From JAFEDN01 sp963795715 (GTDB taxonomy: Bacteria > Pseudomonadota > Gammaproteobacteria > Coxiellales > Coxiellaceae): 64,000 nt of DNA. Position numbers and translations under genes: made by a program. A model generated the notes under the pieces. It worked only from the letters and a program-made list of their open reading frames with translations, was not told the origin of the DNA and ran no database searches. Shown here one piece after another: positions 8,207 to 17,432 of the stretch (within the stretch, counting starts at the first letter, position 1; the number at the start of each line of letters is the position of its first letter). The stretch is taken from NCBI GenBank assembly GCA_963795715.1, contig CAWCIY010000002.1:1116001-1180000 (forward strand), read 5' to 3'.

Positions 8207-10041
8207 AGCAATATTTTTTCACCAGCACGTGCGGGAAAACAATATAATTCGGAATGCCGATTTTTTATTCTTAATTGCGTAAAACTATTTATTGAAACAT
8301 ACAAACTAAAAAAATAATCCAAAACACAGGCAAATAAAAATAAACTGTTGCCGGCAAATTTACGTTCATCCACGGTTAAAATAATTTCAATTCCATGCCA
8401 AAAAGGATTGCCTCTGGGTTCTGCCCGTCGATGCATCACTTGGCGGCTACCAATTTCCAATAAACCATCCAATAAATTTTCAAAATCATTCGTTTGACTG
8501 TAATTGTAGCAGCGGATCAGCTCACGCAAAGCTTCGATTCCTTGCTCGTCGTTGGTTAGCGATAAGTAATTGAGTTGCAATTGAGAAACCATGCGCCATT
8601 TAGCCCCTTTTTTCAAAAAGGGCCGATAAGAGGGCGTTATGGGGGTCATAGATATCATTTGCTTTACAGTATCCAATTTATTATTTACAAATTTAAAATA
8701 AGGTTGCCCTTCTCCAAAAGGCAGTTGCGATGGTAAATCACGATTGGTGCACATCAATTCGACATTTACGGTCCAACCATCTTGCTGTCTGCTTTGTTCT
8801 TGAAAATCTGTAAAACTTAAAAAAATTTCCGTACCTACTACCGGATACTGTTCGGCAAACCAAGCTGGTTTTCTTGAAACGTGATAATACAAAGGATCAG
8901 CGCCATGTTTTAAACCATAAAATGGCAAATATTCTGTTTGCTCGCCATTATCGGAAAATGCAGTTACTTTTTTGACATGATATATTTCAGTGGCTTCAGG
9001 AAGGCGTGAAGAATCTGGAACAATATGATATTCACTTTTAGTATGGTTCAATATAAAAGGTTCAGCTCGCTTTTCAAAAAGATTGACCACTGGGGCACAA
9101 CTTAAAGCAAAAAATTTCGGATGTAAATTTTTATCTAAACCTTGCGGTAACTGGTTTAAATAGAAATAAATTTCTAATGGACCGCCATTTTGCCTGAATT
9201 TTTCTGCCAAAGGTTTTTCCAAACCAATTAAATCAAAAAATAAAAATTTTTCAGGGAAAAGAAAATATTCGGTTAAAAAACGATAACCCATAAAAACACG
9301 TTTATTGTAAGGCAACATGCCCTCTTCTTCTTTGAACCCCACCATTTGCAGACTGTTTTTTGGCAGTGGAACAGGATGAGGGTCCATGGGATTTTGAGCT
9401 AAAGCGACCCCAACCACTCGATTAAATAATAATTCATGAAGAATATAAGCATACTGAGCCGGTGCATTGATAAAAAACCGCAGAAAATTAACGCCTAAAT
9501 TTGCGAAGCTAAAGGTATTTTGTTCAGGTGTTAAGGTAAGCCGCAGCACAGCCAAGGCATCAGAAAATTCAGGAATAATCGGAGCAGTCACCGGCTTCCC
9601 TGCAATAACCGCACGTTCTACTAGGACCGGGAGTAATTGTGCCGGGTAACGGGTTTTAAATTTACAGTTCACACCGTTAATTACTTCACTTTCAATTTCG
9701 GTATCAGTAGGTATGGTGCGGGCAGTGCTGAGTTTACTGGGATTGGTTTGAAACTGTATAACGGACATAGATGGGATTGGCGCCAGCGCTTCAGGATTGA
9801 GCGCGCTTAATAAAGCATCTGTTATTTCCGGTAATTCATCTTCAATTTTATGCCGGATACGAGCATTTCCTAACGCAAAAGCTTCCATCAATCTGGCGAC
9901 ATGCGGGTCTTCGACTGTTTTAGGCCCTAACCTGAGACGACCGGCAATCTTTGGATGCGCCTCAGCAAATTGTTCTCCCAAACGACGGATAAAAGCCAAT
10001 TCTTGCTGATAATACAGTAATAACTCATCTTGTTCTTGCAT
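8203..10041 (-). CDS. tssF: Type VI secretion baseplate subunit TssF (ImpG/VasA)
   Basis: A 612-aa cytosolic baseplate wedge protein. The opening LLLYYQQELAFIRRLGEQFA followed by HPKIAGRLRLG and EDPHVARLMEAFA is the TssF N-terminal signature, and the C-terminal RAEPRGNPFWHGIEI block is also typical. TssF forms the wedge with TssG and TssE. Unusually, it is not next to tssG: it lies about 23 kb from tssG and 10 kb from tssE in this fragmented locus, still on the same strand. It is followed by the HDAC-like gene with a 4-nt overlap. The roughly 150-bp divergent interval to the next gene probably contains its promoter. Confidence 0.94.
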   Translation of the reverse strand: MQEQDELLLYYQQELAFIRRLGEQFAEAHPKIAGRLRLGPKTVEDPHVARLMEAFALGNARIRHKIEDELPEITDALLSALNPEALAPIPSMSVIQFQTNPSKLSTARTIPTDTEIESEVINGVNCKFKTRYPAQLLPVLVERAVIAGKPVTAPIIPEFSDALAVLRLTLTPEQNTFSFANLGVNFLRFFINAPAQYAYILHELLFNRVVGVALAQNPMDPHPVPLPKNSLQMVGFKEEEGMLPYNKRVFMGYRFLTEYFLFPEKFLFFDLIGLEKPLAEKFRQNGGPLEIYFYLNQLPQGLDKNLHPKFFALSCAPVVNLFEKRAEPFILNHTKSEYHIVPDSSRLPEATEIYHVKKVTAFSDNGEQTEYLPFYGLKHGADPLYYHVSRKPAWFAEQYPVVGTEIFLSFTDFQEQSRQQDGWTVNVELMCTNRDLPSQLPFGEGQPYFKFVNNKLDTVKQMISMTPITPSYRPFLKKGAKWRMVSQLQLNYLSLTNDEQGIEALRELIRCYNYSQTNDFENLLDGLLEIGSRQVMHRRAEPRGNPFWHGIEIILTVDERKFAGNSLFLFACVLDYFFSLYVSINSFTQLRIKNRHSELYCFPARAGEKILL

Positions 10042-10189
10042 AAAATAAATCCTTTTTAAGTACCAACAGCTTAAAACAAATAAGCTGTGGCAGCAACCTA
10101 GGAATTTTTTTCCGAGGTTTTACTTTTAATAAAAAGAGGAATATCATGTTTTCTGCTAGTAATTAAATATGTATTTATGGAGGAACTTA

Positions 10190-11419
10190 ATGCATTTGGT
10201 TAAAAAATGTCTCAAAGGGATTTTGTTATTCTCCTGCTTTATTTTTTTTCCCTGCCAAGCGGATGAAGCTTCCAACAGTCCTGTGCCAAAAGATTTACAA
10301 GAACTTAAAAGTGTTATTAATAAGAAAGCAGATGAAGAAAAAAAACAACTGCAGGAAGATCCAGACTCCAATCCTCTTATAGTGAATATGTATCATAATC
10401 AAATCAGACTCCATGTTAAACCCGGTGAGTATCCAAACCAAACTGCTGATGAGTACATGCAAACACATCCAGATATCTATATATCAGATACCAAGCCAAT
10501 GACCGCATGGTCTCCACCCCATATTTCAGCGCTGCCTCCCAGCTTAAACGGCGTATTGCTATATACAAAGGCTTTCGCTGATCGCTTTGGCTTAAATGAC
10601 GACGGCATAACCTCCTTAGATTCGGGCATTGATGCAATTCAAGTACGTTTTTATTTAGTTTATGAATTCAATTACGATGCCAAAGATCCATTTGTGCAAC
10701 GTTATCATTTGGATAAATTAACTTCTGCTCAACGTGAGTCAGTGAACTATCATTTAAATGCTTTTCCAATCATCTTTCCTGGTGAAAAAATGCCTTTAAA
10801 AGTACATTACGATTGCGATTTAGATTTATTTTTAAACAAAAATGATCCAAGAGTAAACAATCTTCAAATGCCGACCCACGACGTGTGGTGGGACGCCGAA
10901 GTCTCCGATCGCGCTATTTATGAAATGCTAGCTCCTATTCAAGAATTTCAAGTAACTGCACCCGAGGAACCGGGGTTACAGCATGCTGCACACAATCAAC
11001 CCGGGCAATTATTGGCCAATTATCAGGATTATGTAGTTCGAGCTATGCAAACGCCTGTAGCCGTGTTGGGAAAAAGTCAATCAGCTATTTATAATCCCGA
11101 TCAACGAACAGTGCTGAGTTTTAACAGTCACTTTACCAATTTTTTACCAGAGTTAACTTATTTATCTTTTCATGTTCCCTATTGCCGAGTTTTATCGGAT
11201 AAAGATGCATCCTCCAACTCATGGATATGGATTCAGAAAAAAAATGCTGAAAAAAAATACGATAGCGACCATTTTTACGCTTTCGCCCTTCCTGGCGTTT
11301 TAATGAATTTGCCGGAAATTAAAGAAGTACGAGTCTTTAATGCTCACCCACCCGCAATGCCATGGTATAAGCCATGGGATGAAAAGAAAATCTATTTTTG
11401 GATGAGTGAATTTTATTAA
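10190..11419 (+). CDS. Exported protein of unknown family, paralogue of the next gene; candidate T6SS immunity protein
   Basis: A 409-aa protein read from ATG 10190, chosen because GGAGGA at 10179-10184 is well placed; an upstream in-frame ATG at 10169 would disrupt the signal peptide. Residues 1-25 form a Sec signal peptide (KKCLKGILLFSCFIFFPCQA). No known domain is recognised. It shares a pattern with the 11498-12547 product: L-Y-x-x-x-F-A-x-R-x-G-L-N, a YxCxLxLxLN segment and a motif ending DxWW (HDVWWDAE here, DLWWNWK there). Being exported, duplicated and encoded just before a T6SS-linked lipase, it may protect the periplasmic membranes against that lipase. That role is inference from context only. 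Confidence 0.55.
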   Translation: MHLVKKCLKGILLFSCFIFFPCQADEASNSPVPKDLQELKSVINKKADEEKKQLQEDPDSNPLIVNMYHNQIRLHVKPGEYPNQTADEYMQTHPDIYISDTKPMTAWSPPHISALPPSLNGVLLYTKAFADRFGLNDDGITSLDSGIDAIQVRFYLVYEFNYDAKDPFVQRYHLDKLTSAQRESVNYHLNAFPIIFPGEKMPLKVHYDCDLDLFLNKNDPRVNNLQMPTHDVWWDAEVSDRAIYEMLAPIQEFQVTAPEEPGLQHAAHNQPGQLLANYQDYVVRAMQTPVAVLGKSQSAIYNPDQRTVLSFNSHFTNFLPELTYLSFHVPYCRVLSDKDASSNSWIWIQKKNAEKKYDSDHFYAFALPGVLMNLPEIKEVRVFNAHPPAMPWYKPWDEKKIYFWMSEFY

Positions 11420-11497
11420 CCTTAGTAGAGGAACACTATAATGGACTTTACTAATAAACCTAAATATTATAAGAGAAAGTTTTAAGGGAATTGTAGA

Positions 11498-12547
11498 ATG
11501 AACTTTAAAAAGAGAGGACGATACCATTTTTTGATCGAGGTATGTTTTTTAATACTTCTATTGTTACTATTATTTTTGGTCATCAATACCGCATTCGCTG
11601 AGGAACCGTTTACCCCAGTTCAAGAACAAGCCATTTTAAAAAAACTGAATGCTCAACTCCCCAAACTTCCCACAGTTCTGGTTTATAATTCGGAATTCGC
11701 CCGCCGCTTAGGCTTAAACCCCAAAAAAGCCATCCAATTAGATCCTGGTCTCTACGCAGTGGCATTTGTAGTGCGTAGAAGATCTGATCTCACGGATTAT
11801 AATCCCGATGGCATACCTGATTTTTGGTGGAATCACATGAAACTTAATGTCGATGAAACCCAAACTATGATGGACGAATCCAAGGATGAACAAAATGCTT
11901 ACAGCATTTTATTGCAACAACTTTTTCCCAATGAACCGCGTGAAGATGGTTATGAATGCTTTTTGAATTTATACCTAAACGAATCAGAGCCGAAAGTGCA
12001 AAAGATTGCCTGGGGAAAACCAGATTTATGGTGGAACTGGAAGAATGATCCTTTTTCAGCTTATGATCCAATTTTCTCTGAATTTCATTGGTATGTGAAT
12101 ACAAATAAAAAATTATCGGATCCCAACCTATACAAAGTTTTTGGAAAAGATACAGATAATCACCAGGTAGCTATGATATTTGGTTCATTAAATAATTTTG
12201 GTCGTTACCCTAGATTCGATGTTGCTAAAAGTTTAAAAGTAACAGATAAAGAACCTGATGACCCCTTTGATATGGAAGCAAAAGGTTATTATAAGCATTT
12301 CTTACCCAATATTATTTTTACTCAGTTCTCAGTAGATTGTGATTTATTTTCCAAATATGCGGATAATCATGGGACCTCCATATGGTATGAACAAAAAGGT
12401 TTAAAAATGAGAAAAATAAATGGTCTCCTAAATGAGAAACATCTGGTGCGTCTTCGCATACCGCCGGAAATCACCAACTCAACTACCTTCAAAAGCACTT
12501 ATACTGGAAATACTTTTGGTACTTTTATTACTGGAGGAAAATCATGA
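11498..12547 (+). CDS. Exported protein of unknown family, second paralogue; candidate lipase immunity protein
   Basis: A 349-aa protein with a strongly hydrophobic N-terminal segment (LIEVCFLILLLLLLFLVINTAFA), cleaved probably after TAFA. The body carries VYNSEFARRLGLN, YECFLNLYLNESEPKV and KPDLWWNWKND, which mirror the order LYTKAFADRFGLN, YDCDLDLFLNKNDPRV and HDVWWDAEV in the upstream paralogue. Its stop overlaps the lipase start (ATGA), so the two are translationally coupled, as effector-immunity pairs commonly are. No enzymatic motif is visible. A tandem duplication of an immunity gene is the simplest reading. Confidence 0.58.
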   Translation: MNFKKRGRYHFLIEVCFLILLLLLLFLVINTAFAEEPFTPVQEQAILKKLNAQLPKLPTVLVYNSEFARRLGLNPKKAIQLDPGLYAVAFVVRRRSDLTDYNPDGIPDFWWNHMKLNVDETQTMMDESKDEQNAYSILLQQLFPNEPREDGYECFLNLYLNESEPKVQKIAWGKPDLWWNWKNDPFSAYDPIFSEFHWYVNTNKKLSDPNLYKVFGKDTDNHQVAMIFGSLNNFGRYPRFDVAKSLKVTDKEPDDPFDMEAKGYYKHFLPNIIFTQFSVDCDLFSKYADNHGTSIWYEQKGLKMRKINGLLNEKHLVRLRIPPEITNSTTFKSTYTGNTFGTFITGGKS

Positions 12548-13458
12548 GACCCTTAAGCATGGCCCTTCACCATAAAGCGCTTTATACAATTGAACCACCG
12601 GAATATTGGTTAGAAGTGCAGACCATGTTCAATTTAGCTGATGATGTTTATCGAGGCCCCGACACCAAATCAAAAGTAGCGAATTGGGTTGGTTTAGTTG
12701 ATTCAGCAAATCCCTTATTTAAAGATTTTTGGCTCCAAAAAAAAGTCGAAATAGATAATAAGAACAACAAAAATGAACATTTTAATATTCCAAAACACTC
12801 CCCTAAAGATTTTTTCGCCTGCCTGTATAGAAAGTCAACGAGTTTAACAGTTGCCTACAGAGGCACCGTGCCAAAAGACTTCGGGAATTTATGGGCAGAC
12901 GCCGTACTCACTGTAAATGATTTTAGTGATTATGACATTGCCGCTATTCTTTTTTATGAATTTATCATTCAGCGATGGATTCCTTTGCAAAACCTACATT
13001 TTAAACCCCCCAAATTAACCGGCCATTCACTGGGTGGATATTTAGCCGAAGTGGTTGTTAAGTATTTCTCCAAGTATATACCAAACTTAGAGGCGACTGT
13101 TTTCAATGCTCCCGGCGCAAAGGATTTGAACATTCCTAACTTCGAACACCTTAAGGATTATTATAAGTTACATTCTCTAAATCACCGAGTTGTAAATTAC
13201 GTCATTGATCACGATAAGGTGCATCTTGTCGGACAGCAATACGGTGATATTTATATCTTGCATGATACAGACAGTGATTGTAGCAAATTTATGACAGAAT
13301 ATGAAAATCTTTCCGATCGAGTAGAAATGTTTATCAATTACCCAGGAAAAGGCTTGCCTTATTATGTTGAATGCGGTTTCGTCAATGAACATCTTTGTGC
13401 AGAATTGAAACGGGAAATTTCCAAAAAAGTAGCCGAATCTCTGGGAGCCTTCGTGTGA
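12544..13458 (+). CDS. Putative T6SS lipase effector (alpha/beta hydrolase, GHSLG)
   Basis: A 304-aa protein without signal peptide. The nucleophile elbow GHSLGGYLAEVV places Ser162 in the class 3 lipase motif. A downstream FNAPGAKDL segment is also seen in intracellular lipases of the Mbeg1/DUF2974 kind, and YVIDHDKVHLVG may supply the acid residue; the catalytic His is not certain. It is encoded directly upstream of vgrG and downstream of two paralogous exported proteins, an arrangement like that of Tle phospholipase effectors and their Tli immunity proteins. Lack of a Sec signal fits delivery by the T6SS spike. Activity is supported by motif; effector status is inference. Confidence 0.68.
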   Translation: MRPLSMALHHKALYTIEPPEYWLEVQTMFNLADDVYRGPDTKSKVANWVGLVDSANPLFKDFWLQKKVEIDNKNNKNEHFNIPKHSPKDFFACLYRKSTSLTVAYRGTVPKDFGNLWADAVLTVNDFSDYDIAAILFYEFIIQRWIPLQNLHFKPPKLTGHSLGGYLAEVVVKYFSKYIPNLEATVFNAPGAKDLNIPNFEHLKDYYKLHSLNHRVVNYVIDHDKVHLVGQQYGDIYILHDTDSDCSKFMTEYENLSDRVEMFINYPGKGLPYYVECGFVNEHLCAELKREISKKVAESLGAFV

Positions 13459-13476
13459 ACATAGCAAGGAGTAACT

Positions 13477-15486
13477 ATGAATAGTTCTTTTCAAGATGGA
13501 CGTCTTTTACAATTATCCACCCCTTTGGCTACAGACACCTTATTGCCAATTACTCTGAGTGTCAGAGAATTCATCAGTTGTCACTTTTTAATTGATTTAG
13601 AAATGGTATCTGATTCACTGAATATTGATCCAAAATCAGTTCTTAATAAGCCTTTTAGGATTAAGCTTTATATTGGCGACAGCCAACCGCCGCGCTATTT
13701 TCATGGCTTGGTTAACAGCTTTACCAGTGAAGATATTGAAAACCAAATACGTTCTTATCGAGCACAATTACTGCCATGGACTTGTTTTTTAAACTATCGG
13801 TCAAACTGTCGCATCTTTCAAAATAAAAATGTGCCAGATATTGTGGAGCAGATATTTCAAGAAGCCGGTTTTCGGGACTACGATTTCTCAGGCATCAACC
13901 GCAGCCAATATTCTAAAAGAGATTACTGCCTGCAATATAACGAAACGGATTACAATTTCATCCAAAGGTTACTAGAAGATGAAGGTATTTTTTATTTTTT
14001 TAGACATAGCGATAGTAAGCACACTTTAATTTTAGCCGACCAGAATAACGCTTTTAAACTGCTTTCCCCCAGCCAAGTACAGTTCAATGCTGGATCAAAC
14101 AAAGATTACTGCATCACCAGTTGGACACAAAGCAACCAAGTATATACCGGAAAGGTCACCAAACAAGATTATAATTATGAATCCTCGGACAACTCTCTCA
14201 TGGCACAACAATCCAGTGGCGCACAATTAAGTACTGCTCAGCAATATGAAACTTATCATTATCCAGGCGGACACAGCAATACGGGCGAAGGCAACAATCG
14301 CGCCCAAAAACAATTTGAAGCACACGAGGCAGCTTTTAATTATTATCGAGGCAGCAGTAATTATCCTCAATTTACTGCGGGGGGACAATTTAGTTTCTCT
14401 GAGCCACCCTCCTCTGCAGATGCCGGCAACTATGTGCTATTGGGTATTACTCATTTTGCTGCTGAAGGCAGTTATCTTCATGGAGTGTCCGGTTCGCAAT
14501 CTTATCGCAACAGCTTTATTTGCCTTCCTGCCAAAGTGACTTTCCGGCCCCAGCCGATTGCCAAGAAACCCATTATCCCCAGCGTGCAAACGGCCCAGGT
14601 AGTGGGGTCAGAAGGCCAGGAAATTGATACCGACCAATATGGCAGAGTCAAAGTACAATTCCATTGGGATAGGCAGGGTAAAAAGAATCAAGATTCTTCC
14701 TGCTGGATACGTGTCGCCCAAATGTGGGCCGGCGATCAATGGGGAATGCATTTTATGCCACGCATCGGCCAAGAAGTGGTGGTGCAATTTATCAATGGCG
14801 ATCCAGACCGGCCTCTTATTGTCGGCAGCGTCTATAATGACAATAACAAAACACCATACGCCCTACCCTCGTCACAAACCCAAAGCGGTATTCGCACCCG
14901 CTCTACCAAAGGCGGCAGCGATGACTACAACGAACTGCGCTTCGAAGACAAACAAGGTTCCGAAGAAGTCTTTATTCAAGCGCAAAAAGATTTTAATCAA
15001 AATGTTAAAAATAATTTAACAAAAGATATTGGTAATAATTTTAATAATTCGGTTAAAAATAATGCCAATTTGACTATTGGTAAAGATTATAATCATTCTG
15101 TAGGAAACACTGCAAAATTAAATATAGGAAAAGATTTTACTCAAATGATTGGTAATAATTCTACAGTCAATGTCGGTCAAAGTTTAACACAAACTATTAC
15201 CAAGGATGCTTTTTTTAATGTGGGAAATAATTATAATCAAACTTCCAATAATTCTGTTGTGAGTGTTAGTAACAATGCTACACAAACTGTAGCAAATAAT
15301 GCTACTCACAGCATTGGTAACAACTTGGAACAAAATATCGGTGGAAGTTCCATGGTTAATATCGGCAGTACTGGTGTTTTACAAGCTGGCGAATCATTGA
15401 CTTTGAGGGTTGGCGGCAGCAGTGTCATCATTAATAGTCAAGGAGTTTTCATAAACGGGATGCAAGTTAAAGTAAACGGCAGTTGA
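13477..15486 (+). CDS. vgrG: Type VI secretion spike protein VgrG (TssI)
   Basis: A 669-aa spike protein. The gp27-like region opens with the usual FISCHFLIDLEMVS strand. NETDYNFIQRLLEDEGIFYFF is the classic VgrG signature, and the gp5 OB-fold is marked by DQYGRVKVQFHWDRQGK, SSCWIRVAQMWAG and PRIGQEVVVQFINGDPDRPLIVGSVYN. From about residue 505 to 640 the chain consists of Asn- and Gly-rich short repeats (for example IGNNFNNSVKNNANLTIG), expected to form the triple-stranded beta-helix needle. No effector domain is fused at the C terminus. AAGGAG precedes the start, and the PAAR gene follows with its Shine-Dalgarno on the vgrG stop. Confidence 0.95.
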   Translation: MNSSFQDGRLLQLSTPLATDTLLPITLSVREFISCHFLIDLEMVSDSLNIDPKSVLNKPFRIKLYIGDSQPPRYFHGLVNSFTSEDIENQIRSYRAQLLPWTCFLNYRSNCRIFQNKNVPDIVEQIFQEAGFRDYDFSGINRSQYSKRDYCLQYNETDYNFIQRLLEDEGIFYFFRHSDSKHTLILADQNNAFKLLSPSQVQFNAGSNKDYCITSWTQSNQVYTGKVTKQDYNYESSDNSLMAQQSSGAQLSTAQQYETYHYPGGHSNTGEGNNRAQKQFEAHEAAFNYYRGSSNYPQFTAGGQFSFSEPPSSADAGNYVLLGITHFAAEGSYLHGVSGSQSYRNSFICLPAKVTFRPQPIAKKPIIPSVQTAQVVGSEGQEIDTDQYGRVKVQFHWDRQGKKNQDSSCWIRVAQMWAGDQWGMHFMPRIGQEVVVQFINGDPDRPLIVGSVYNDNNKTPYALPSSQTQSGIRTRSTKGGSDDYNELRFEDKQGSEEVFIQAQKDFNQNVKNNLTKDIGNNFNNSVKNNANLTIGKDYNHSVGNTAKLNIGKDFTQMIGNNSTVNVGQSLTQTITKDAFFNVGNNYNQTSNNSVVSVSNNATQTVANNATHSIGNNLEQNIGGSSMVNIGSTGVLQAGESLTLRVGGSSVIINSQGVFINGMQVKVNGS

Positions 15487-15494
15487 GGTTTTTT

Positions 15495-15983
15495 ATGGGT
15501 AAAGCTATTATTCGCATGGGTGATCAGACTTCTCACGGAGGAGTCATTTCAGAAGGTTTTCCAGATTTTATTGTCTGCGGAGCTCCAGCAGCCGGTGTAG
15601 GTCATACAGGATATTGCCCACAATGCAAGACCCAGTTTCAAATTTTAAGTGCAGGATTAACAGCGAGCTGTTTAGGAAAAGAAATCGCTGTTGAAGGGAT
15701 GACCACCTCTTGTGGCGCCACTTTAATTGCGACTCAGCAGCAAGCAACCGTTGATGTATATTCCGAACAAAAAAACGATGCCCAAATGGAACAAAATTGG
15801 TTTGCTTTAGAAGATGAGTCCGGCAATCCAATAGAAGGATATTGCTATGATTTACATAAAGATGGCGAGCTTTTCGTCAACAATGGCAGTTATAATAATG
15901 GAAAAACAGCGATTGTAGACGGCAATTCAAATCTAGATTACGTGATGAGGCTTGCACAAGACCCAGCAGGTAGATATGAGTAA
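15495..15983 (+). CDS. PAAR-domain spike tip with C-terminal extension
   Basis: A 162-aa protein read from ATG 15495, which has AGGTT just upstream and starts the conserved GKAIIRMGDQTSHGG. Residues 1-95 form the PAAR domain that caps VgrG; a C-x-x-C pair (YCPQCKTQF) and GMTTSCGATLIA are present. Residues 105-162 (FALEDESGNPIEGYCYDL...DGELFVNNGSYNNGKTAIVD) resemble the small transthyretin-like adaptor found on other spike tips; this is a weaker assignment. Its end overlaps the start of the hydrolase gene by 8 nt, which suggests that it carries that hydrolase as cargo. Confidence 0.82.
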   Translation: MGKAIIRMGDQTSHGGVISEGFPDFIVCGAPAAGVGHTGYCPQCKTQFQILSAGLTASCLGKEIAVEGMTTSCGATLIATQQQATVDVYSEQKNDAQMEQNWFALEDESGNPIEGYCYDLHKDGELFVNNGSYNNGKTAIVDGNSNLDYVMRLAQDPAGRYE

Positions 15984-16620
15984 AACCCAAAATAAAACTG
16001 AGAGTTACGGTGTCATCATTGATCCGGAGACCAGACAGCTAGCCGCCATGGTTTATGGTGAAGCTGGGACTAAAATTAATGCTGATGAAATGTCGGCTAT
16101 AGCAAGCGTTCTAATAAACCAACGAGATGCCAGAGGTTACGATAACATGGAAGACTTCGCATACGGTGAACCCAGTTTTTCGTTTGTTGTAAGTGATGGG
16201 AATCAGAGATACCAAAAATTTAAAAAATCATCCGATGAAGCCATCCTTAATAATACTGCCATGTGTCAGGCCGTGGCCGCTGCTCAAAACGCGCTGGCAG
16301 GAGGTCCTGATTTGTCAAATGGTGCATATTTTTGGGATGGAGCCGATATTAAAACAAATTACAATCATCACTTTAAAGTAAAAAAAGGGATTAAATTTAC
16401 AGATCCCTCACATAATATTTACAACATCCCCGATCATTTGGTACCTCACATAAAATATAAATATACCCGTAAAATGGTAAATGGTAAATTAGTTGTGACA
16501 AAAACAGTATTATGGCGTTACGATTATGTCTTTCAATCTACTGCAGGATATGGTGGTACAATATTCTGGAAATTCAATCCAGACTACGTAAAATACACTC
16601 ATTCCAAGGAATATCGATGA
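15976..16620 (+). CDS. SleB-like cell wall hydrolase, putative T6SS effector
   Basis: A 214-aa protein without signal peptide, read from ATG 15976 (GCAGG at 15966-15970). The segment RQLAAMVYGEAGTKINADEMSAIASVLINQR matches the start of the SleB/CwlJ hydrolase fold, in which the Glu of the GEA motif is catalytic; LSNGAYFWDGAD is a further recognisable block. Such enzymes cleave peptidoglycan glycan strands. It is encoded between a PAAR protein (8-nt overlap) and an exported small protein (4-nt overlap), the layout of cargo effector plus periplasmic immunity. The fold is moderately supported; delivery by T6SS is inferred from context. Confidence 0.65.
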   Translation: MSKTQNKTESYGVIIDPETRQLAAMVYGEAGTKINADEMSAIASVLINQRDARGYDNMEDFAYGEPSFSFVVSDGNQRYQKFKKSSDEAILNNTAMCQAVAAAQNALAGGPDLSNGAYFWDGADIKTNYNHHFKVKKGIKFTDPSHNIYNIPDHLVPHIKYKYTRKMVNGKLVVTKTVLWRYDYVFQSTAGYGGTIFWKFNPDYVKYTHSKEYR

Positions 16621-17132
16621 AAAAAATTATTTTTTTACTAATACCCCTAGGTATTTTTACCAATACTTATGCTTTACCCCCATCACAAAACATCATTGGA
16701 AGTTGTTTAAAAGTCGAAGCTAAAAATGGGGTAAAACTGGTTGCTATACCTAATAACGAAAGCTACCAAGAGGATAATTACAAAAACGGATATTCAGCAG
16801 ATTTTATGACTTTTCAAGGAAAAGATATTGGCTACGCTAGTAAAAAAAACCAACATGCTGTCCTCTATAATAAAGAACTTTTTCCTATTGATAAAGCCCA
16901 AAATATAGAAACGTCCAAATCCACCATCCCACCAACTAAAATAAATCCAGATTTGGCTGACTGGCTACTGATTTCAGAAAATGGTAACCGGTTTTTATGT
17001 ATTACTGATAACTTCCCAGGAATGGGCAGAAGTGGCAGTTACCAAAATGTTAGATACGCCTACCTACTCTCTTTAACTGGAAAAAAAGAATTATATTTTA
17101 CTGCAGGAGACATTAGGGATAAACATTTCTAA
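16617..17132 (+). CDS. Exported protein, candidate immunity to the SleB-like effector
   Basis: A 171-aa protein with a clear Sec signal peptide (MKKIIFLLIPLGIFTNTYA). The start ATG 16617 overlaps the effector stop (ATGA), so the two are coupled. Two cysteines, in IGSCLKVE and NRFLCITD, could form a disulphide in the periplasm. No family is recognised. Since the upstream gene attacks the wall and this product goes to the periplasm, immunity is the likely job. This is inference from gene order. Confidence 0.6.
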   Translation: MKKIIFLLIPLGIFTNTYALPPSQNIIGSCLKVEAKNGVKLVAIPNNESYQEDNYKNGYSADFMTFQGKDIGYASKKNQHAVLYNKELFPIDKAQNIETSKSTIPPTKINPDLADWLLISENGNRFLCITDNFPGMGRSGSYQNVRYAYLLSLTGKKELYFTAGDIRDKHF

Positions 17133-17246
17133 CAGTGATTCTAAGAGAAATAATTAATTTTCATTCGACAGCGACACTAAGATTCCTATATTTTTTTATG
17201 TTTAAATATTATTTATGAAATATAGACTTCGTTGGAAAAAGAAAAA

Positions 17247-17432
17247 ATGAAACACAATTTACAAATACAAGCTGGAATTACCTCCTTTGCATCACTAGTA
17301 AAAGATCAATTAAGAAAGGATTACTGCTATATTGATCAGGATGAGCTATCAAATCATTTCATTAACTTACAAAAACAAATCAAGGCAGAGCCCATTAAGC
17401 AGGACTCGGAGGTACATTCGGATCAGTTTTAA
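17247..17432 (+). CDS. Small hypothetical protein
   Basis: A 61-aa reading frame from ATG 17247 (MKHNLQIQAGITSFASLV), preceded by a purine-rich stretch. The middle is charged and probably helical (KDQLRKDYCYIDQDELSNHFINL). No family is recognised. It overlaps the end of the convergent GNAT-like gene by 38 bp, which lowers confidence. The 110 bp before it hold nothing else identifiable. Confidence 0.35.
   Translation: MKHNLQIQAGITSFASLVKDQLRKDYCYIDQDELSNHFINLQKQIKAEPIKQDSEVHSDQF

Noticed and set aside
15001..15400. Tandem DNA repeats in the 3' part of vgrG as a CRISPR-like or satellite array
   Set aside because: The units are irregular and in frame; they encode Asn/Gly-rich beta-helix repeats normal for VgrG needles. 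No CRISPR array was seen anywhere in the window.
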